From: Panopea generosa
Taxonomy: Eukaryota > Mollusca > Bivalvia > Adapedonta > Hiatellidae
Assembly (NCBI GenBank): GCA_029582155.1
Contig: CM055897.1
Location: forward strand, 95,405,582-95,469,581
DNA length: 64,000 nt
Direction: 5' to 3'
The notes beneath the pieces are model-generated. The model searched no databases. It was not told where the DNA came from and saw only the letters and a list, made by a program, of their open reading frames with translations. Both the position numbers and the translations under genes were made by a program. Within the stretch, counting starts at the first letter, position 1, and each line of letters opens with the position of its first letter. This document shows positions 1 to 10,597 of the stretch, piece after piece.

Positions 1-236
1 CAAGTGTAACTCATATGTACAATTCTAACTCATATTTGCAATTCTAACTCATTTGTACAATTATAACTCATATGTATAGGTTTAAGTCATATGTACAAGT
101 CTAACTCATATGCACAATTCTAACTCATATGTACAAGTCTAACTCATATGTACAAGTCTAACTCATATGTACAAGTCTAACTCACATGCACAAGTCTAAC
201 TCATATGTACAAGAGTAACGCATATGTACAAGCCTA
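1..236. repeat. 19-bp minisatellite
   Basis: About twelve head-to-tail copies of a 19-bp AT-rich unit, with consensus close to TAACTCATATGTACAAGTC. The array is cut by the left edge of the window. It lies in the last intron of the upstream Dispatched-like gene, because the terminal exon begins at 488. Units differ mainly in the last four bases and in single substitutions. Confidence 0.9.
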
Positions 237-487
237 AAGTCTTCGAAATATGTATCGTCATATTTGATATAAGATATGTTAAATATAAAGTAAAACAAAG
301 TCCACAATGATATGCAGTATTGTTGACATTTCACCATGAACATCTTGACCATTGGTATACTGTTATTAAATGTGATGATTCTTTGTAATTTTTGATTATT
401 TTTTAAAAATAAACAAACTTGACTTTTAATCTGCATTATGAACACATCCTATTTGACAAAGTACACAATGTATAACTTTTATTTCAG

Positions 488-901
488 GTGTTGGTGTCCT
501 TAAACATGTGTATGGTGGTGGGTCTGACGGTGGACTACGTTGTGCACCTGGCGGAGGGATACACTCTCTCACTACACAAAGACAGATTGTCACGTGTACA
601 AGACATGTTGGACGAAATGGCGGTTTCAATTTTCTTCGGGGCTTGTACCACACTTGGAGCCTCGATGTTTATGTTTTTAGCGCAGTTGTCTTTCTTTTTA
701 CAGTTTGGAATTTTCATGTTTTCAACTATTGGTTTTTCGTTGTTCTTTGCCATGGGAATGTTTGTAACTTTAATGGGCATATGCGGTCCACAAAATGATA
801 CCGGAAACATTGTAGTGCTTTTTAAACGACTTCAAGTGTGGTGTAAAAGCAAACGTAGCATCAGCAAATCGGACACAACGCAGCCGGCCAGTGATGGATA
901 G
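488..901 (+). CDS. Dispatched-like RND protein, terminal coding exon (partial gene)
   Basis: This is the last coding exon of a Dispatched/Patched-family (RND permease-like) membrane protein; the rest of the gene lies left of the window. The exon follows an acceptor (atttcag, ending at 487) and reads 137 residues to the stop at 899-901. It contains the C-terminal RND transmembrane bundle. The GLTVDYVVHL segment carries the G-x3-D motif of transmembrane helix 10, the helix that in Dispatched relatives helps form the ion-coupling site. Three hydrophobic helices follow, then a short basic, Ser/Thr-rich cytoplasmic tail. Dispatched proteins release lipid-modified Hedgehog, but molluscs carry several Dispatched-like paralogues, so the substrate here is inference. 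The exon is a close paralogue of 48789-49178. Its first third is almost identical in DNA to that exon and the rest is much more diverged. Confidence 0.9.
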   Translation: MLVSLNMCMVVGLTVDYVVHLAEGYTLSLHKDRLSRVQDMLDEMAVSIFFGACTTLGASMFMFLAQLSFFLQFGIFMFSTIGFSLFFAMGMFVTLMGICGPQNDTGNIVVLFKRLQVWCKSKRSISKSDTTQPASDG

Positions 902-2197
902 TGCCTTCAAATTATATTTTAAAGGATTTAGGCAAGAGGCAAGATTAAAAAGCATATATTTCTTGATCAGCTTTCATTCGCTAACCAGCAATAGTATTCC
1001 TTACTGGTTGCAAATAAAGACTGGAGAAATACAAAGTATTACCGTTATAAGGTATATGGTGGAATGTTACTGCTGTCCCGATAATGTCGTCGCAATATTG
1101 TGTCGCGTTATTGTGTTGCATTATTATTTTCATTTAGACGATCATCAATTCCTTATATAGTAAATTGTATCTTGCATTGTGTATAGTCTCTTGTAATTCA
1201 TATATTTGAATGGCTATGTACATATATTGTATGTTATAAATGTTATTGTTATTGCGATGTACATAGATGAGACTGAAATAAAGAAATATATATATATATA
1301 TCGACTTAAGAGAAAATTCTCTCCAAATAAAAAGTGCATTTGTAGATACATTCGGAAGGCCTCTGTTGACTTTATTGAAAATGAATTCGCTACTCAAATA
1401 TCATAACGACAGTCACATGTTGTTACTATTTATTTGACATTATTTGTATTGCACATAAACATAAAACGTTTAATAACATATATTTGCAGGCTGATATCAA
1501 TCCATTATACACGGTTGAAATTTCGGGTGGCACCCAAGTTAAATATTTCTTTCAAATCTTTAAACCTTTATCTGAATTTAATAATGTTGGTACCAAAGTA
1601 AAGTTGATAATATGATTATTTCCAATTATTAATTATGTAATGGTTTCTCCTGAATTTTAACATATACGAGTTGACAATGAAAATTGTTGGATTTTTACGA
1701 AATGTATTTTTTTTAACAAAAAAGTAATGTACACAAGCTATCAATAATATTTAAGTTAAGTTATTCAAGGGTTGCGAAACTTTCATATTGATATTTAAAG
1801 AAGTTGTTTTCTTATTTCTTACTTAAAAAATGACTACAAAGGACAAAATGATCACAAAAAATAAATGCGAGGATAAAAAATTCTTTGAATTTCAAAAAGA
1901 AAAGGTTTACCACCCAATGTTACAATCAAGCCCTTTCTTTACTTATCAAAATGTGCTGGTTTACTCAGAATGAGTAATCAAACTGTATAAACGTCAACAT
2001 TGTAATTAATTGAATAAGACAGGTAATTTGAGACATTTCACTGTATGTCCATTATTGTTATGTTTCTTACAAAAATATTTATACTGAAAGGATAAAGAAA
2101 ATTTATAAGATTTTATCTTCCGTTCTAATCCATATTTATACCTAAACGTATGTGTGTATATATGTGAATTTGAATGAATAAATATGTTTAAAACAAA
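902..2197. other. 3' flank, no gene seen
   Basis: AT-rich sequence after the terminal Dispatched-like exon. Apart from the candidate 3' UTR it holds no convincing coding exon, RNA gene or recognised repeat. The short open frames here overlap on opposite strands and have no protein-like composition. Confidence 0.6.
1013..1282 (+). promoter_or_regulatory. Candidate polyadenylation signals of the upstream Dispatched-like gene
   Basis: AATAAA hexamers occur at 1013-1018 and 1277-1282, 112 and 376 bases after the stop codon at 901. Either could define the 3' end of the transcript. The second lies directly before a short TA run. No transcript evidence is available, so the choice is open. Confidence 0.4.
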
Positions 2198-2413
2198 CGC
2201 CGGAAGGACTTCAGAATCACATCATCGATCTATTGTAAGCAATATCTACAGTTTTACAACATATGTATGCAAAGGTATTACATTAATGAGTTTGGCAATA
2301 TGACCATTGTAACTGACAAAATCATTAATAAAATACCATAACATTCACGTATTCTAAAACAGTGAAATTCGCTTACAGTAGATCGATTATGTGGCATTGA
2401 AATTCACCTGGCG
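2198..2413. mobile_element. Fold-back MITE, about 216 bp
   Basis: The whole segment is one imperfect palindrome. The outer arms pair CGCC (2198) with GGCG (2410-2413). The blocks CACATCATCGATCTA (2218-2232) and TAGATCGATTATGTG (2379-2393) are near-perfect complements. The inner halves also pair, for example GGTATTACATTAATGA with the complement of TCATTAATAAAATACC. This is the structure of a non-autonomous fold-back element with terminal inverted repeats running almost to the centre. It has no coding capacity. I could not define a clear target-site duplication or superfamily. Confidence 0.75.
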
Positions 2414-3376
2414 TGTCTTTATCCGTTCAGTGTTCATAATTTATAATTAACTTCAAATTAACGAAGAGCGCTATACCATTGTGATGTTTGTTTTATTTAT
2501 CGGCTAATTTCATACAAATTAAATGCACGGTGGTTGCAAATTAAAAGTGTAAACTAGGTTAGTTCTGTGTCTTAAAAAAAGAATATGGTCATTGCACGTG
2601 ATAGTATTTTTAATTGATTAAGAAAACTCCACATACATTTATATGGACGTATGAACATTCTTGTTCATATTAATGACTTTGATTCATTTATGTTTTATTG
2701 TTATTTATATTTATTATTTTTGGGATTATTTGCTTTCATTATTTGATTTCATGTATTGTAAATGAAGAAGGTGTTTAGTTGAATATTCTCAAAATGCTTA
2801 GGTTGTAAATTACTATACTTATGCACACTGTCAATGCAACTGTTGTTTAACTCGATCAAACAAATCACATTCATATACTTTCAATTGTTAAGTTATTTAT
2901 TTTACGCATTATGAGTGATGGACAATACAATATTACCGGCGTTTGATGTGTCCGCCAGTTCGTCCATCTCGACCCTCATTTGTCATAGGTCTCATAACTG
3001 AATATTCCATTATCACCAGATTATATATGCTTCTCGTAACACGTGCTTTGTTGTTGTTATAAATAAAACTGGATATGTCATATATAACCAGAAATGTTTT
3101 GAAAAAGGCGTTAAAGTCCATTCATTTTTTATCAGAACACAGTTGTATCTGTATTCTACATTAATGTTTATTTAATTTCTATTTAAGTAGCTTTTTAACC
3201 ATTATTCACACCTTTCAGTTTTACCATGTACTTCATAAACAGTAGGCCTATAACGCATCATATACAGTCATGTGTCTCATACTCTTGTTTTGTTTTGTTA
3301 TGTGACTGCCTTTATAGTGTTATCAGTGTCCCTGGACTGTGGTTATATTGAAGTGTATAACATGCTTGTTTTGTTA
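2414..3376. other. Intergenic, nothing recognised
   Basis: AT-rich DNA with no credible open frame, RNA gene or repeat that I can name. It ends at the start of the 34-bp array. Confidence 0.5.
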
Positions 3377-3830
3377 TGTCGGTTAACAGCTATACATAGC
3401 TAATGCTTTGTGTCGGTCAATAGCTATACATAGCTAATGCTTTGTGTCGGTCAATAGCTATACATAGCTAATGCTTTGTGTCGGACAATAGCTATACATA
3501 GCTAATGCTTTGTGTCGGTCAATAGCTATACATAGCTAATGCTTTGTGTCGGTCAATAGCTATACATAGCTAATGCTTTGTGTCGGTCAATAGCTATACA
3601 TAGCTAATGGTTTGTGTCGGTCAATAGCTATACATATCTAATGATTTGTTATGTCGGTCAATAGCTATTCGTAGCTAATGTTTTGTTGTGTCGGTCAATA
3701 GCTATATATAGCTAATGTTTTGTAGTGTCGGTCAATAATTATGCATAGCTAATGTTCTGTTGTGTCGGTCAATAAATATACATAGCTAAAGATTTGTTTT
3801 GTCGGTCAATAGCTATACATAGCAAATGTC
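3377..3830. repeat. 34-bp minisatellite with internal palindrome
   Basis: About thirteen tandem copies of a 34-35 bp unit that begins TGTCGGTCAATAGC and includes TAGCTATACATAGCTA, a near-perfect inverted repeat. The first eight copies are nearly identical. Copies to the right of about 3630 carry more substitutions and small length changes, so the left side looks younger or more recently homogenised. Confidence 0.92.
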
Positions 3831-3969
3831 TTGAATTTATATGCCATACGAACTTAAAATTAAATTTAAAAATGAATTGAATGAATTGCACCTGCTCGTA
3901 TCCAGATTTGCAAATACACACTAACTGTTACCAGCATTAGAATATAAATATACATGAGCATTACAGACA

Positions 3970-5120
3970 ATAGTTTTATTTTGCATGGCCTTATCTATCA
4001 AACATTAAACCAAGATGGGACTTTATATTGTGCTTTCACTGATTTTAAAAAAAATCCTTTAATTTATGGTATAAACTGATAAAAAATGCAATCCAAGGAA
4101 AAATCCTAGATGTTATAAAATCCATGTACAAGTAAAATCTACATTAAAACATTTGAACACATTCAGCGATGCGTTTAAATGTACCCTGGATGTGAGGCAG
4201 GGGGGAATGCATTGCACCCTTTCTTTTTAACATGTTAAAAATGACTTAAAAGAATACTTAAAGGAGTAAGATGTATTAGTTTAGGTATGGTTAATTTATG
4301 TTTGCTTTTGCATAACATTATTTTATCAGCAAATAACAGCCGAATATTTACAAAATCAGTTAAACGTGTTAGCCAAATATTGTACTTGGTGGAAATTAAC
4401 TGTAAATATTGCAAAAACTAAGATAATTGTTTAAAAAAGTAAAGGAAAATGTTTTAAACTACTCACCTGAAATATGGGGTTTTAACAAAGGTGTGAAGGT
4501 TGAAATTTTTAAACTTTTGCAAACGACTTTTAGGAGTTAAACTCTCTACCCAAAATAATGTTATGTATTGTGTGAAATGGACGTACCAGTTAAGTATAAA
4601 AGATATTTTAATATAATCAAATACTGGCTAAAAGTTAGTTCTTCAAACAATACCAAGTGTATCAAATTAGTATTATACAACACGATACAACTGGATAACG
4701 CTGTGCACGTAAACAGAACAAACTGGGTCTCACAAGTAAAAAGTCCACATCTGGTTTTTATGATGTATGCTCAAAGCGTAGGCGACCAATAACTTTCTTA
4801 GCCTTTTTAAACATGGGTAAAAGGATGTTTTCATACAGAACTGGAATGCAGAATTAAACGACTCAATGAGAGCATTATTTTATCGCTCAGTGCCATTTTT
4901 TTAAAATTTAAACCATATCTCGACATTGTAAACATATCAAAATATCGTGTTGCATTATCAAGACTCCTTCTTTCCTCTCATAGATTGGCAGTGGAAAGCG
5001 GCTGATGGAGAAGATAAGTTAGTGTACCCTTCAATGAAAGAATGTGTAAACAATGTACTATCCTGGAAGATGAATACCATTTTAATCGTATGTGTGCATT
5101 TTAATAAACTGAGAAAAACT
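3970..5120 (+). mobile_element. Decayed non-LTR retrotransposon (LINE), RT and C-terminal remnants
   Basis: Broken reading frames translate to pieces of a LINE reverse transcriptase and its C-terminal region. YCAFTDFKK, from about 4035, is the RT segment with the first catalytic Asp. LWYKLIKNAIQGKILDVIKS follows near 4060-4130. A region resembling the R-Q-G block lies near 4195. EIWGF (about 4471) and YFNIIKYWLK (about 4600-4630) match the typical LINE C-terminus. CKQCTILEDEYHFNRMC (about 5048-5098) is a C-terminal Cys/His cluster. Many frameshifts and stops make it an old, dead copy. A 3' tail could extend to about 5530, but that end is not clear. Confidence 0.7.
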
Positions 5121-5540
5121 TAAAAACTATAGTTCTGGGGAAAAAACTAAGTTAAATGCGTGCAGTTGTTAACCACTGAAAATAAGCCTGAAATTAAAGT
5201 ATTAATGCTCATGAAGCTTTTAAAATAAGATTGCTTATTAATAGGTTTACAGTCCCATCTTGAAAACAGAACACGCAGTCTATTATTGCTTCATTCTTGT
5301 CGTCATTAGTAAAATACACTATTCAAAAATACAAGAATTGATATCTTCTGTGATCTTTGGTCATCCAAGTGTATGTTTCGTTTCTTCTTAACTATTTGAA
5401 ATATGAGCAGATTACAAATATTGACGACTACCATCTTGTATACAATATATTCCATTATAAATGTATGTCATGTACCTGTATATTATGTATATATCAGTGT
5501 ATGTTCATGGACCATATTGACGGTTTGCATTAATATACAA
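5121..5540. other. Possible LINE 3' tail, otherwise nothing seen
   Basis: AT-rich sequence after the LINE remnant. The stretch at about 5455-5525 resembles LINE 3' untranslated sequence, but I cannot prove it. No host coding exon is visible. The 62-codon open frame at 5403-5591 lacks protein-family features. Confidence 0.35.
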
Positions 5541-5690
5541 CCAATCCTATCTAAAGCAGCCAGTCAAAAGTGGTCTCTTAAAACAGGTTAATTTGCAAAG
5601 AAATGGGAAATAGCGAATGCGGCTGCTTAAGACAAGTGGTTGTTCAATATAGGGGACCGCTTACACAGATTTGGCTGTAACAGAGAATAA
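5541..5690 (-). mobile_element. Short dispersed element related to the 56-bp satellite unit
   Basis: The segment has inverted, internally repeated blocks of the type TAAAGCAGCC, TGGTCTCTTAAAACAGG, GGCTGCTTAAGACAAG and GGACCGCTTACACAG. This pattern of alternating GCGGCC-like and CTTAAGACA-like blocks resembles a family of small non-autonomous DNA transposons with repeat-bearing ends. The reverse complement of 5627-5680 aligns without gaps to the 56-bp satellite unit of 20404-28614, with about 10 or 11 mismatches in 54 positions. This copy is therefore a single-copy relative of the satellite unit. Confidence 0.6.
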
Positions 5691-6171
5691 TTGACTAAAC
5701 GAAAGTTTTGTTATATGCTGTTGTATGGATATTTTCACTTAAGAACGGTGACTTCTATCAAGCGGATGAATTAATATATTTATAAAAAGTTGGATAAATA
5801 TCTTGGAAAAGATGGAATGATTAATTGTTCCCATGTGAAAATTAGCTCCACAGTGTATTAGAAAGGATGTGCTTGTATTGTTACTATTTAAGAATGTACA
5901 GGTCAAACAAACAAACATCTACTAATTTGCTCATGATTTTATAGCACTATTGAAATAAAGCCTGGAAAAATGTATTTTTTGTGAAGTCTATTTCGTCCAT
6001 CAAAAACTTCCTTGCCACTGTTTGCAAACAGTCAAATAGTTACAGTTTGACATTGGGGAATGGGTATAATTCATAAACACATTTTGTCAGTAACACACAA
6101 TGATTCACCATGTCACCACTTTGTAATGAGAATCAGTTCAAAACTTCAAAACATCAAACCATTGCAGTTGG

Positions 6172-6398
6172 CATAGTTTAATTTCGTTTAAACTTGTATA
6201 TTTGACTTCGATTGTGAAACAAGTTATTACAATTTATACAAATCCCGCTTGAAGTCTTCCTAGAAACAGTATTGAGCTTGTGCTGAAAACATGTCTTGCA
6301 CACATGTTGTCTTGTTCACACATAGTCGTGGGTAGGATCGAACGAAGGACCTTTCGATCATGAGTTCGATGCTCTACCACTCTTACACGCGCTCCACT
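6172..6398 (-). mobile_element. tRNA-derived SINE (family A), minus strand
   Basis: On the minus strand the element begins with a tRNA-like head (GGAGCGCGTG-type start, A-box near TGGTAGAGCAT, B-box GTTCGATCC) next to 6398. A conserved central block follows with CAAGACATGTTTTC and AGGAAGACTTC, and it ends in an AT-rich tail next to 6172. Four further copies lie at 10405-10597, 13799-13998, 14636-14826 and 20224-20395. The central block recalls the V/Nin-type domains of mollusc SINEs, but the superfamily is inferred. Confidence 0.8.
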
Positions 6399-6519
6399 AT
6401 TGCAGTTGACGCGCATAAATAGCAGAAGCCTCCGTATCTCCAGCCCAGTCAACAGTAGATCAGGCTAAAAGCTATTTCAAGTTTGTTTCGTGTTAACTTT
6501 AACCCGTTATTCTGATCGG

Positions 6520-6745
6520 TTTTAGTTCGACGTACGTCAGTCCGTTTGTCCGCTCGTTCGACAACCGTTTATTTAAACGATTTTCTGTTTAAAAACGCTT
6601 CACAGATTTTCACCAAAATTTTGTGAGAAGCATTCTCACTTAAATCTCTCTCATATTGTTCAAAACATGATTCTTGGATCCCCATTTCAGGGGCTAATCA
6701 ATCAAACAATGGACCCCTAGGCGATTTCAAATTTAATTTTTCACA
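6520..6745. repeat. Mollusc-type dispersed repeat, fragment
   Basis: The segment contains GTCAGTCCGTTTGTCCG, CACAGATTTTCACCAAA and TTGTTCAAAACATGATTC. This succession (GTCCGTC block, TTTTCACCAA, then TTCAAA-CATGA-TCC) is shared with 11198-12160 in this window. It marks an unclassified dispersed family I associate with bivalve genomes. No coding capacity is seen. Confidence 0.55.
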
Positions 6746-7293
6746 AAAGTTGCAAATGTTAGGAAGGAAACATCGAAGGAGCAAATCGACGGTAAAGGCG
6801 TGATGGTACAAAACATGAAAGATTCGTCCTAGACGACAGAAAGCAAAATAAACAAGATAGGTAATATTTTGTCAAGCGGGAAAATTCCCAAATTGAAAAG
6901 ACAAAAAGAAAAAATAATGAAGTACAAAAAAAACTTTAAAGTTATGTGTAAAACAGAGAAGGTTGGAAAATCTATTGAAACCATCACTATTGATAGAGCA
7001 AAGACGAACATTTCAGAAGGTACAAACAACAATATGTTTTATTCAATTGTTTAGAATAAACCTAACTTCAATAATATTATTGCATTTAAAATAATTAAAT
7101 TGATTACAATAAGACCAAACAGAAAATTTATTTATAAAATATTTATTAAGACGAGGACAAAACTGATTCAATTGACTGATCCCTCGGAATTAGGTTGGGG
7201 GTGGTAAATGAGTAGACGACGAAAGACGATTTTTTAAAGCAGACTCAAGAGCTAATAATGAAGCTAAGAAGGACCATATCAACATGAAAACAA

Positions 7294-7523
7294 GGGACCC
7301 GTTTCAATAACCTTCATAAGTCTTAAAATTTTATTACTAGCAGATTACCTAGGAATGATTCAATTGCACAGTAGTTGTAAAAGGAATACTATTTTCAGGG
7401 CTAGTGAAAGTTCGTAAAATTATGTAAGTGAAAAACTAAATTAATTTCGTAACTGTTTTTCGTAATTTCACATTTTACACTAAGAAGTTCGAAAACTTAC
7501 TAACATTAGTGAAACGGGCCCCA
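7294..7523. mobile_element. MITE with GGGCCCGTTTCA-type ends, nested in the retroelement fossil
   Basis: About 230 bp bounded by inverted ends: GGGACCCGTTTCAATAA at the left and the complement of TTAGTGAAACGGGCCCC at the right. It has no coding capacity. Retroelement-like sequence lies on both sides, so this MITE inserted into the fossil element. A second MITE with related ends lies at 13311-13545. Confidence 0.7.
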
Positions 7524-8037
7524 GGGTGGCATTGTACATCAGATCTCATTCTGCAGATTGGGGTTCATCTTCAAAACAGGCTTTTCAAGGACAACGCATA
7601 AAACCAGGGCTTTATTTTAGGTGTGGACATTCAGGACAATGGAAGAATGACTGCATGGCAGCAAAGAATAATAAGACGTGTACCAAATTATCATTTACCT
7701 TACATGATAATAAACAAGCATGTACATATTCATTTAAAATACACACATATGCAAAACAAAACACAGGCGATAAAAAGGCGAGTCATTTATCTACATATAT
7801 GAACACGAGCTCTCACGGCAAGATTAATAATAAAAATGAAACGTCTCAAGAAAATATGTGTACACCTGTATGTTGTTTAAAAAAGACATGTAGATCAATT
7901 AAGAAATACATTGTTAAGTCATTATAGTATAGGAATTATTGTGGAACATTACAAGTTACCATTTAATGACATACCAAAAACTCAAGATTTGATAACCAGA
8001 TTTCTGTGGGTCAAGTATTGAAAGCCCTGTGCAGAAA

Positions 8038-8606
8038 GGCGTGATATCGGAGGTTACAGATCAACCATGGCGTGATATCGGAGGTTACAGATCAACCATG
8101 GTGTGTTATCGGAGGTTATAAACCATGGCGTGATATCGGATGTTACAGATAAACCATGGCGTGCTATCGGAGGTTACAGATAAACCATGGTGTGTTATCG
8201 GAGGTTACAGATAAACCATGGTGTGTTATCGGAGGTTATAAACCATGGCGTGATATCGGAGGTTACCGATAAACCATGGCGTGATATCGGAGGTTACAGA
8301 TCAACCATGGTGTGTTATCGGAGGTTATAAACCATGGCGTGATATCGGATGTTACAGATAAACCATGGCGTGCTATCGGAGGTTACAGATAAACCATGGT
8401 GTGTTATCGGAGGTTACAGATAAACCATGGTGTGTTATCGGAGGTTATAAACCATGGCGTGATATCGGAGGTTACCGATAAACCATGGCGTGATATCGGA
8501 GGTTACAGATAAACCATGGTGTGTTATCGGAGGTTATAAACCATGGCGTGATATCGGAGGTTACAGATAAACCATTGCGTGCTATCGGAGGTTACAGATA
8601 AACCAT
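8038..8606. repeat. 31-bp minisatellite inside a retroelement RT region
   Basis: About twenty tandem copies of a 31-bp unit, with shorter 24-bp variants. The unit starts GGCGTGATATCGGAGG and ends AACCAT. A higher-order period of about 209 bp is visible: the variant GATATCGGATGTTACAG recurs at about 8130 and 8339 with the same following order of variants. In one frame the unit reads G-V-I-S-E-V-T-D, which matches reverse-transcriptase text, and RT-like sequence continues on both sides. Confidence 0.92.
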
Positions 8607-8835
8607 TAGTCGTTAATCCGTAAACAGTTGCTTATAATAAAAAGGAAATCCCAGTCTTGTTTGACAATGTAGACATATAAATCCAGGTTTACATCAGTTT
8701 AAATTTGAATATGAAGATTTAAGTGTTGCAGAGCATTTGTTTGATAAAGGGTTTTAAAAAATCTAAAAAAAAAGTGCACATCTTTATATACCATTTTTTA
8801 GAACATAGACAGTTTGTATTATAGTCAGTCACTCA

Positions 8836-9763
8836 GTAATTATTGTTTTTTTTATCAAATTAATTTAATAAGTTTAATATTGGAATCATGATTGGATATC
8901 TATAACTTTTACGAGTAACTTAAAATGGACACACTCTATGAGATGTCCTGATGATTGATGGCGAGTACTTGTTAAACGAGATAAAGTGTATTCACCAAAT
9001 ACAAACGACATGTTAAAGTACTTTGGAAAGCGGAAGGTTAAGACGGGTTTTTAGTATGGCTGGGTTTTGAGTAGAAATGTGTTTGTTAAGATATGAGATG
9101 GGAACTATGTTAAGAAGCGTGCATATGTGTTAATATAATTTATTAAAGTTTAAATGACAGTTGTAATAATGATAAGAAATAAATGTATATGGAAAGTCCT
9201 GCTTTCTGTGTTAGTGATCTGTGATGTTGGAACAAGTTCTTGAAGTTTTTATGAAGAAACACTGGAAACCTTAAACATGTTTTTTTTTTGGAGGGGGGGG
9301 GGGGGGGGGGGGGGTTACCTCTCGATATATCAACGGCTGAACATTTCCTTGTCAGGGAAATTAAATAAAACAAAGAAATTAAAAATTAGAACATATTGAT
9401 GATTATCAATCATTTTTAAAGGATATATTTATTTAATATTACATTGCAGTATAAACGCTGTTGGTATAAACATTGGAAACGGTAGTATTTTGAACGACAT
9501 TCCTATCATTTGTATTTCTGTAAGCAGGCTTTTTTTGTAACAGAAAAGAGTTGTGTATTTTCTTTGTGTGAGGTTGTAACGTATAGAAGATAACATATGT
9601 CTTCACATAACCAGTTATCGAACAGAGTACAAAGTATACGGTAATCACAAGGTGTGAAAATTTACTAATTCTAAACTACACTTCAACAATTTTATGTCGT
9701 TCAAATTCTAATCATATACATTTTATGTTCATACATATATGAAGAGGACTCTTCATATACGAA
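8836..9763. other. Intergenic, no gene; contains a long G run
   Basis: AT-rich DNA. The only notable feature is the homopolymer at 9293-9314. Open frames here are short, overlap on both strands and show no family resemblance. Confidence 0.5.
9293..9314 (+). repeat. Poly(G) tract, about 22 G
   Basis: An uninterrupted run of about 22 G preceded by a T run and GGA. Such a run could form a G-quadruplex on the plus strand. Its exact length is also prone to sequencing error. Confidence 0.85.
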
Positions 9764-10340
9764 TCCAATGTATGTATAATATATACTATGTATAAATACA
9801 CATCCAGTGTATGTATAGTATATACTTTGTATATAACCATCCAATGTATGTATAATATATACTATGTATATATACACATCCAGTGTATGTATAATATATA
9901 CTATGTATATATACACATCCAGTGTATGTATAATATATACTATGTATATATACACATCCAGTGTATGTATAATATATACTATGTATATATACACATCCAG
10001 TGTATGTATAATATATATTATGTATATATACCCATCCAGTGTATGTATAATATACACTATGTATATATACCCATCCAGTGTATGTATACTATACACTATG
10101 TATATATACCCATCCAGTGTATGTATACTATACACTATGTATATATACACACCCAGTGTATGTATAATATACACTATGTATATATACACATCCAGTGTAT
10201 GTATAATATATACTATGTATATATATACCCATCCAATGTATGTATAATATATACTATGTATATATACCCATCCAATGTATGTATAGTATACACTATGTAT
10301 ATATGTACATCCAATGTATGTTTAATATATACTATGTATA
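9764..10340. repeat. 39-bp AT-rich minisatellite
   Basis: About fifteen copies of a 39-bp unit built from CATCCAGTGTATGTATA and ATATACTATGTATATATA. Because 39 is a multiple of three and the unit has no stop in several frames, open frames of 127 to 188 codons appear on both strands. These are by-products of the repeat and not genes: the translations are simple Tyr/Ile-rich repeats. Confidence 0.95.
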
Positions 10341-10404
10341 GAGTATTTGTCTGAGAATACATAAAGCTAACGATAGAAGAAGTTTCAAAGCTAATGTTAT
10401 GCAA

Positions 10405-10597
10405 CGTTTAGTTTAGATTTATTTGTTTTACTTCGATTGTGTAAAAAGTTATTACAACTTGTACATATCATGTTCGAATTCTTCCTGGTAAAAGCAGTAC
10501 TAAGCATATGTTGAAAACATGTCTTGCTCAAGATGACCACACATCATGGTGCCGACGCTCTACCAGTGGACCACGTGATCCTGTTAGAAACGCTCCA
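10405..10597 (-). mobile_element. tRNA-derived SINE (family A), minus strand
   Basis: Same family as 6172-6398. The tail (TTTACTTCGATTGTG) is at the left, the block CTTGAGCAAGACATG is in the middle, and the tRNA-like head lies at the right near 10590. The B-box region is decayed. Its tail side faces the end of the 39-bp array, 65 bases away. Confidence 0.75.

Larger units (their letters stand above)
6860..8835 (+). mobile_element. Fossil DIRS-like retrotransposon (Gag-like and RT pieces)
   Basis: This is an old, broken retroelement. Parts in order are: a Lys-rich Gag-like N-terminal piece (about 6869-7050); a second Gag-like piece (about 7140-7290); a zinc-knuckle-like segment in an open stretch at 7526-7927; and reverse-transcriptase-like sequence at about 7930-8045 and 8600-8830. 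The right-hand RT piece includes INPGLHQFKFEYEDL, a segment typical of DIRS-type RTs. A MITE lies inside it (7294-7523), and a 31-bp tandem array occupies its RT region (8038-8606). It has many breaks, is certainly dead, and is old relative to the MITE. The DIRS assignment rests on family resemblance of the Gag and RT text; another retroelement order with similar Gag is possible. Confidence 0.65.

Noticed and set aside
7526-7927. Host gene with zinc knuckle
   Set aside because: The frame fits Gag-like sequence of the surrounding retroelement fossil, with more retroelement text on both sides.
9764-10340. Long open frames (up to 188 codons) on both strands
   Set aside because: They come from a stop-free 39-bp repeat; products are simple Tyr/Ile-rich repeats with no family resemblance.
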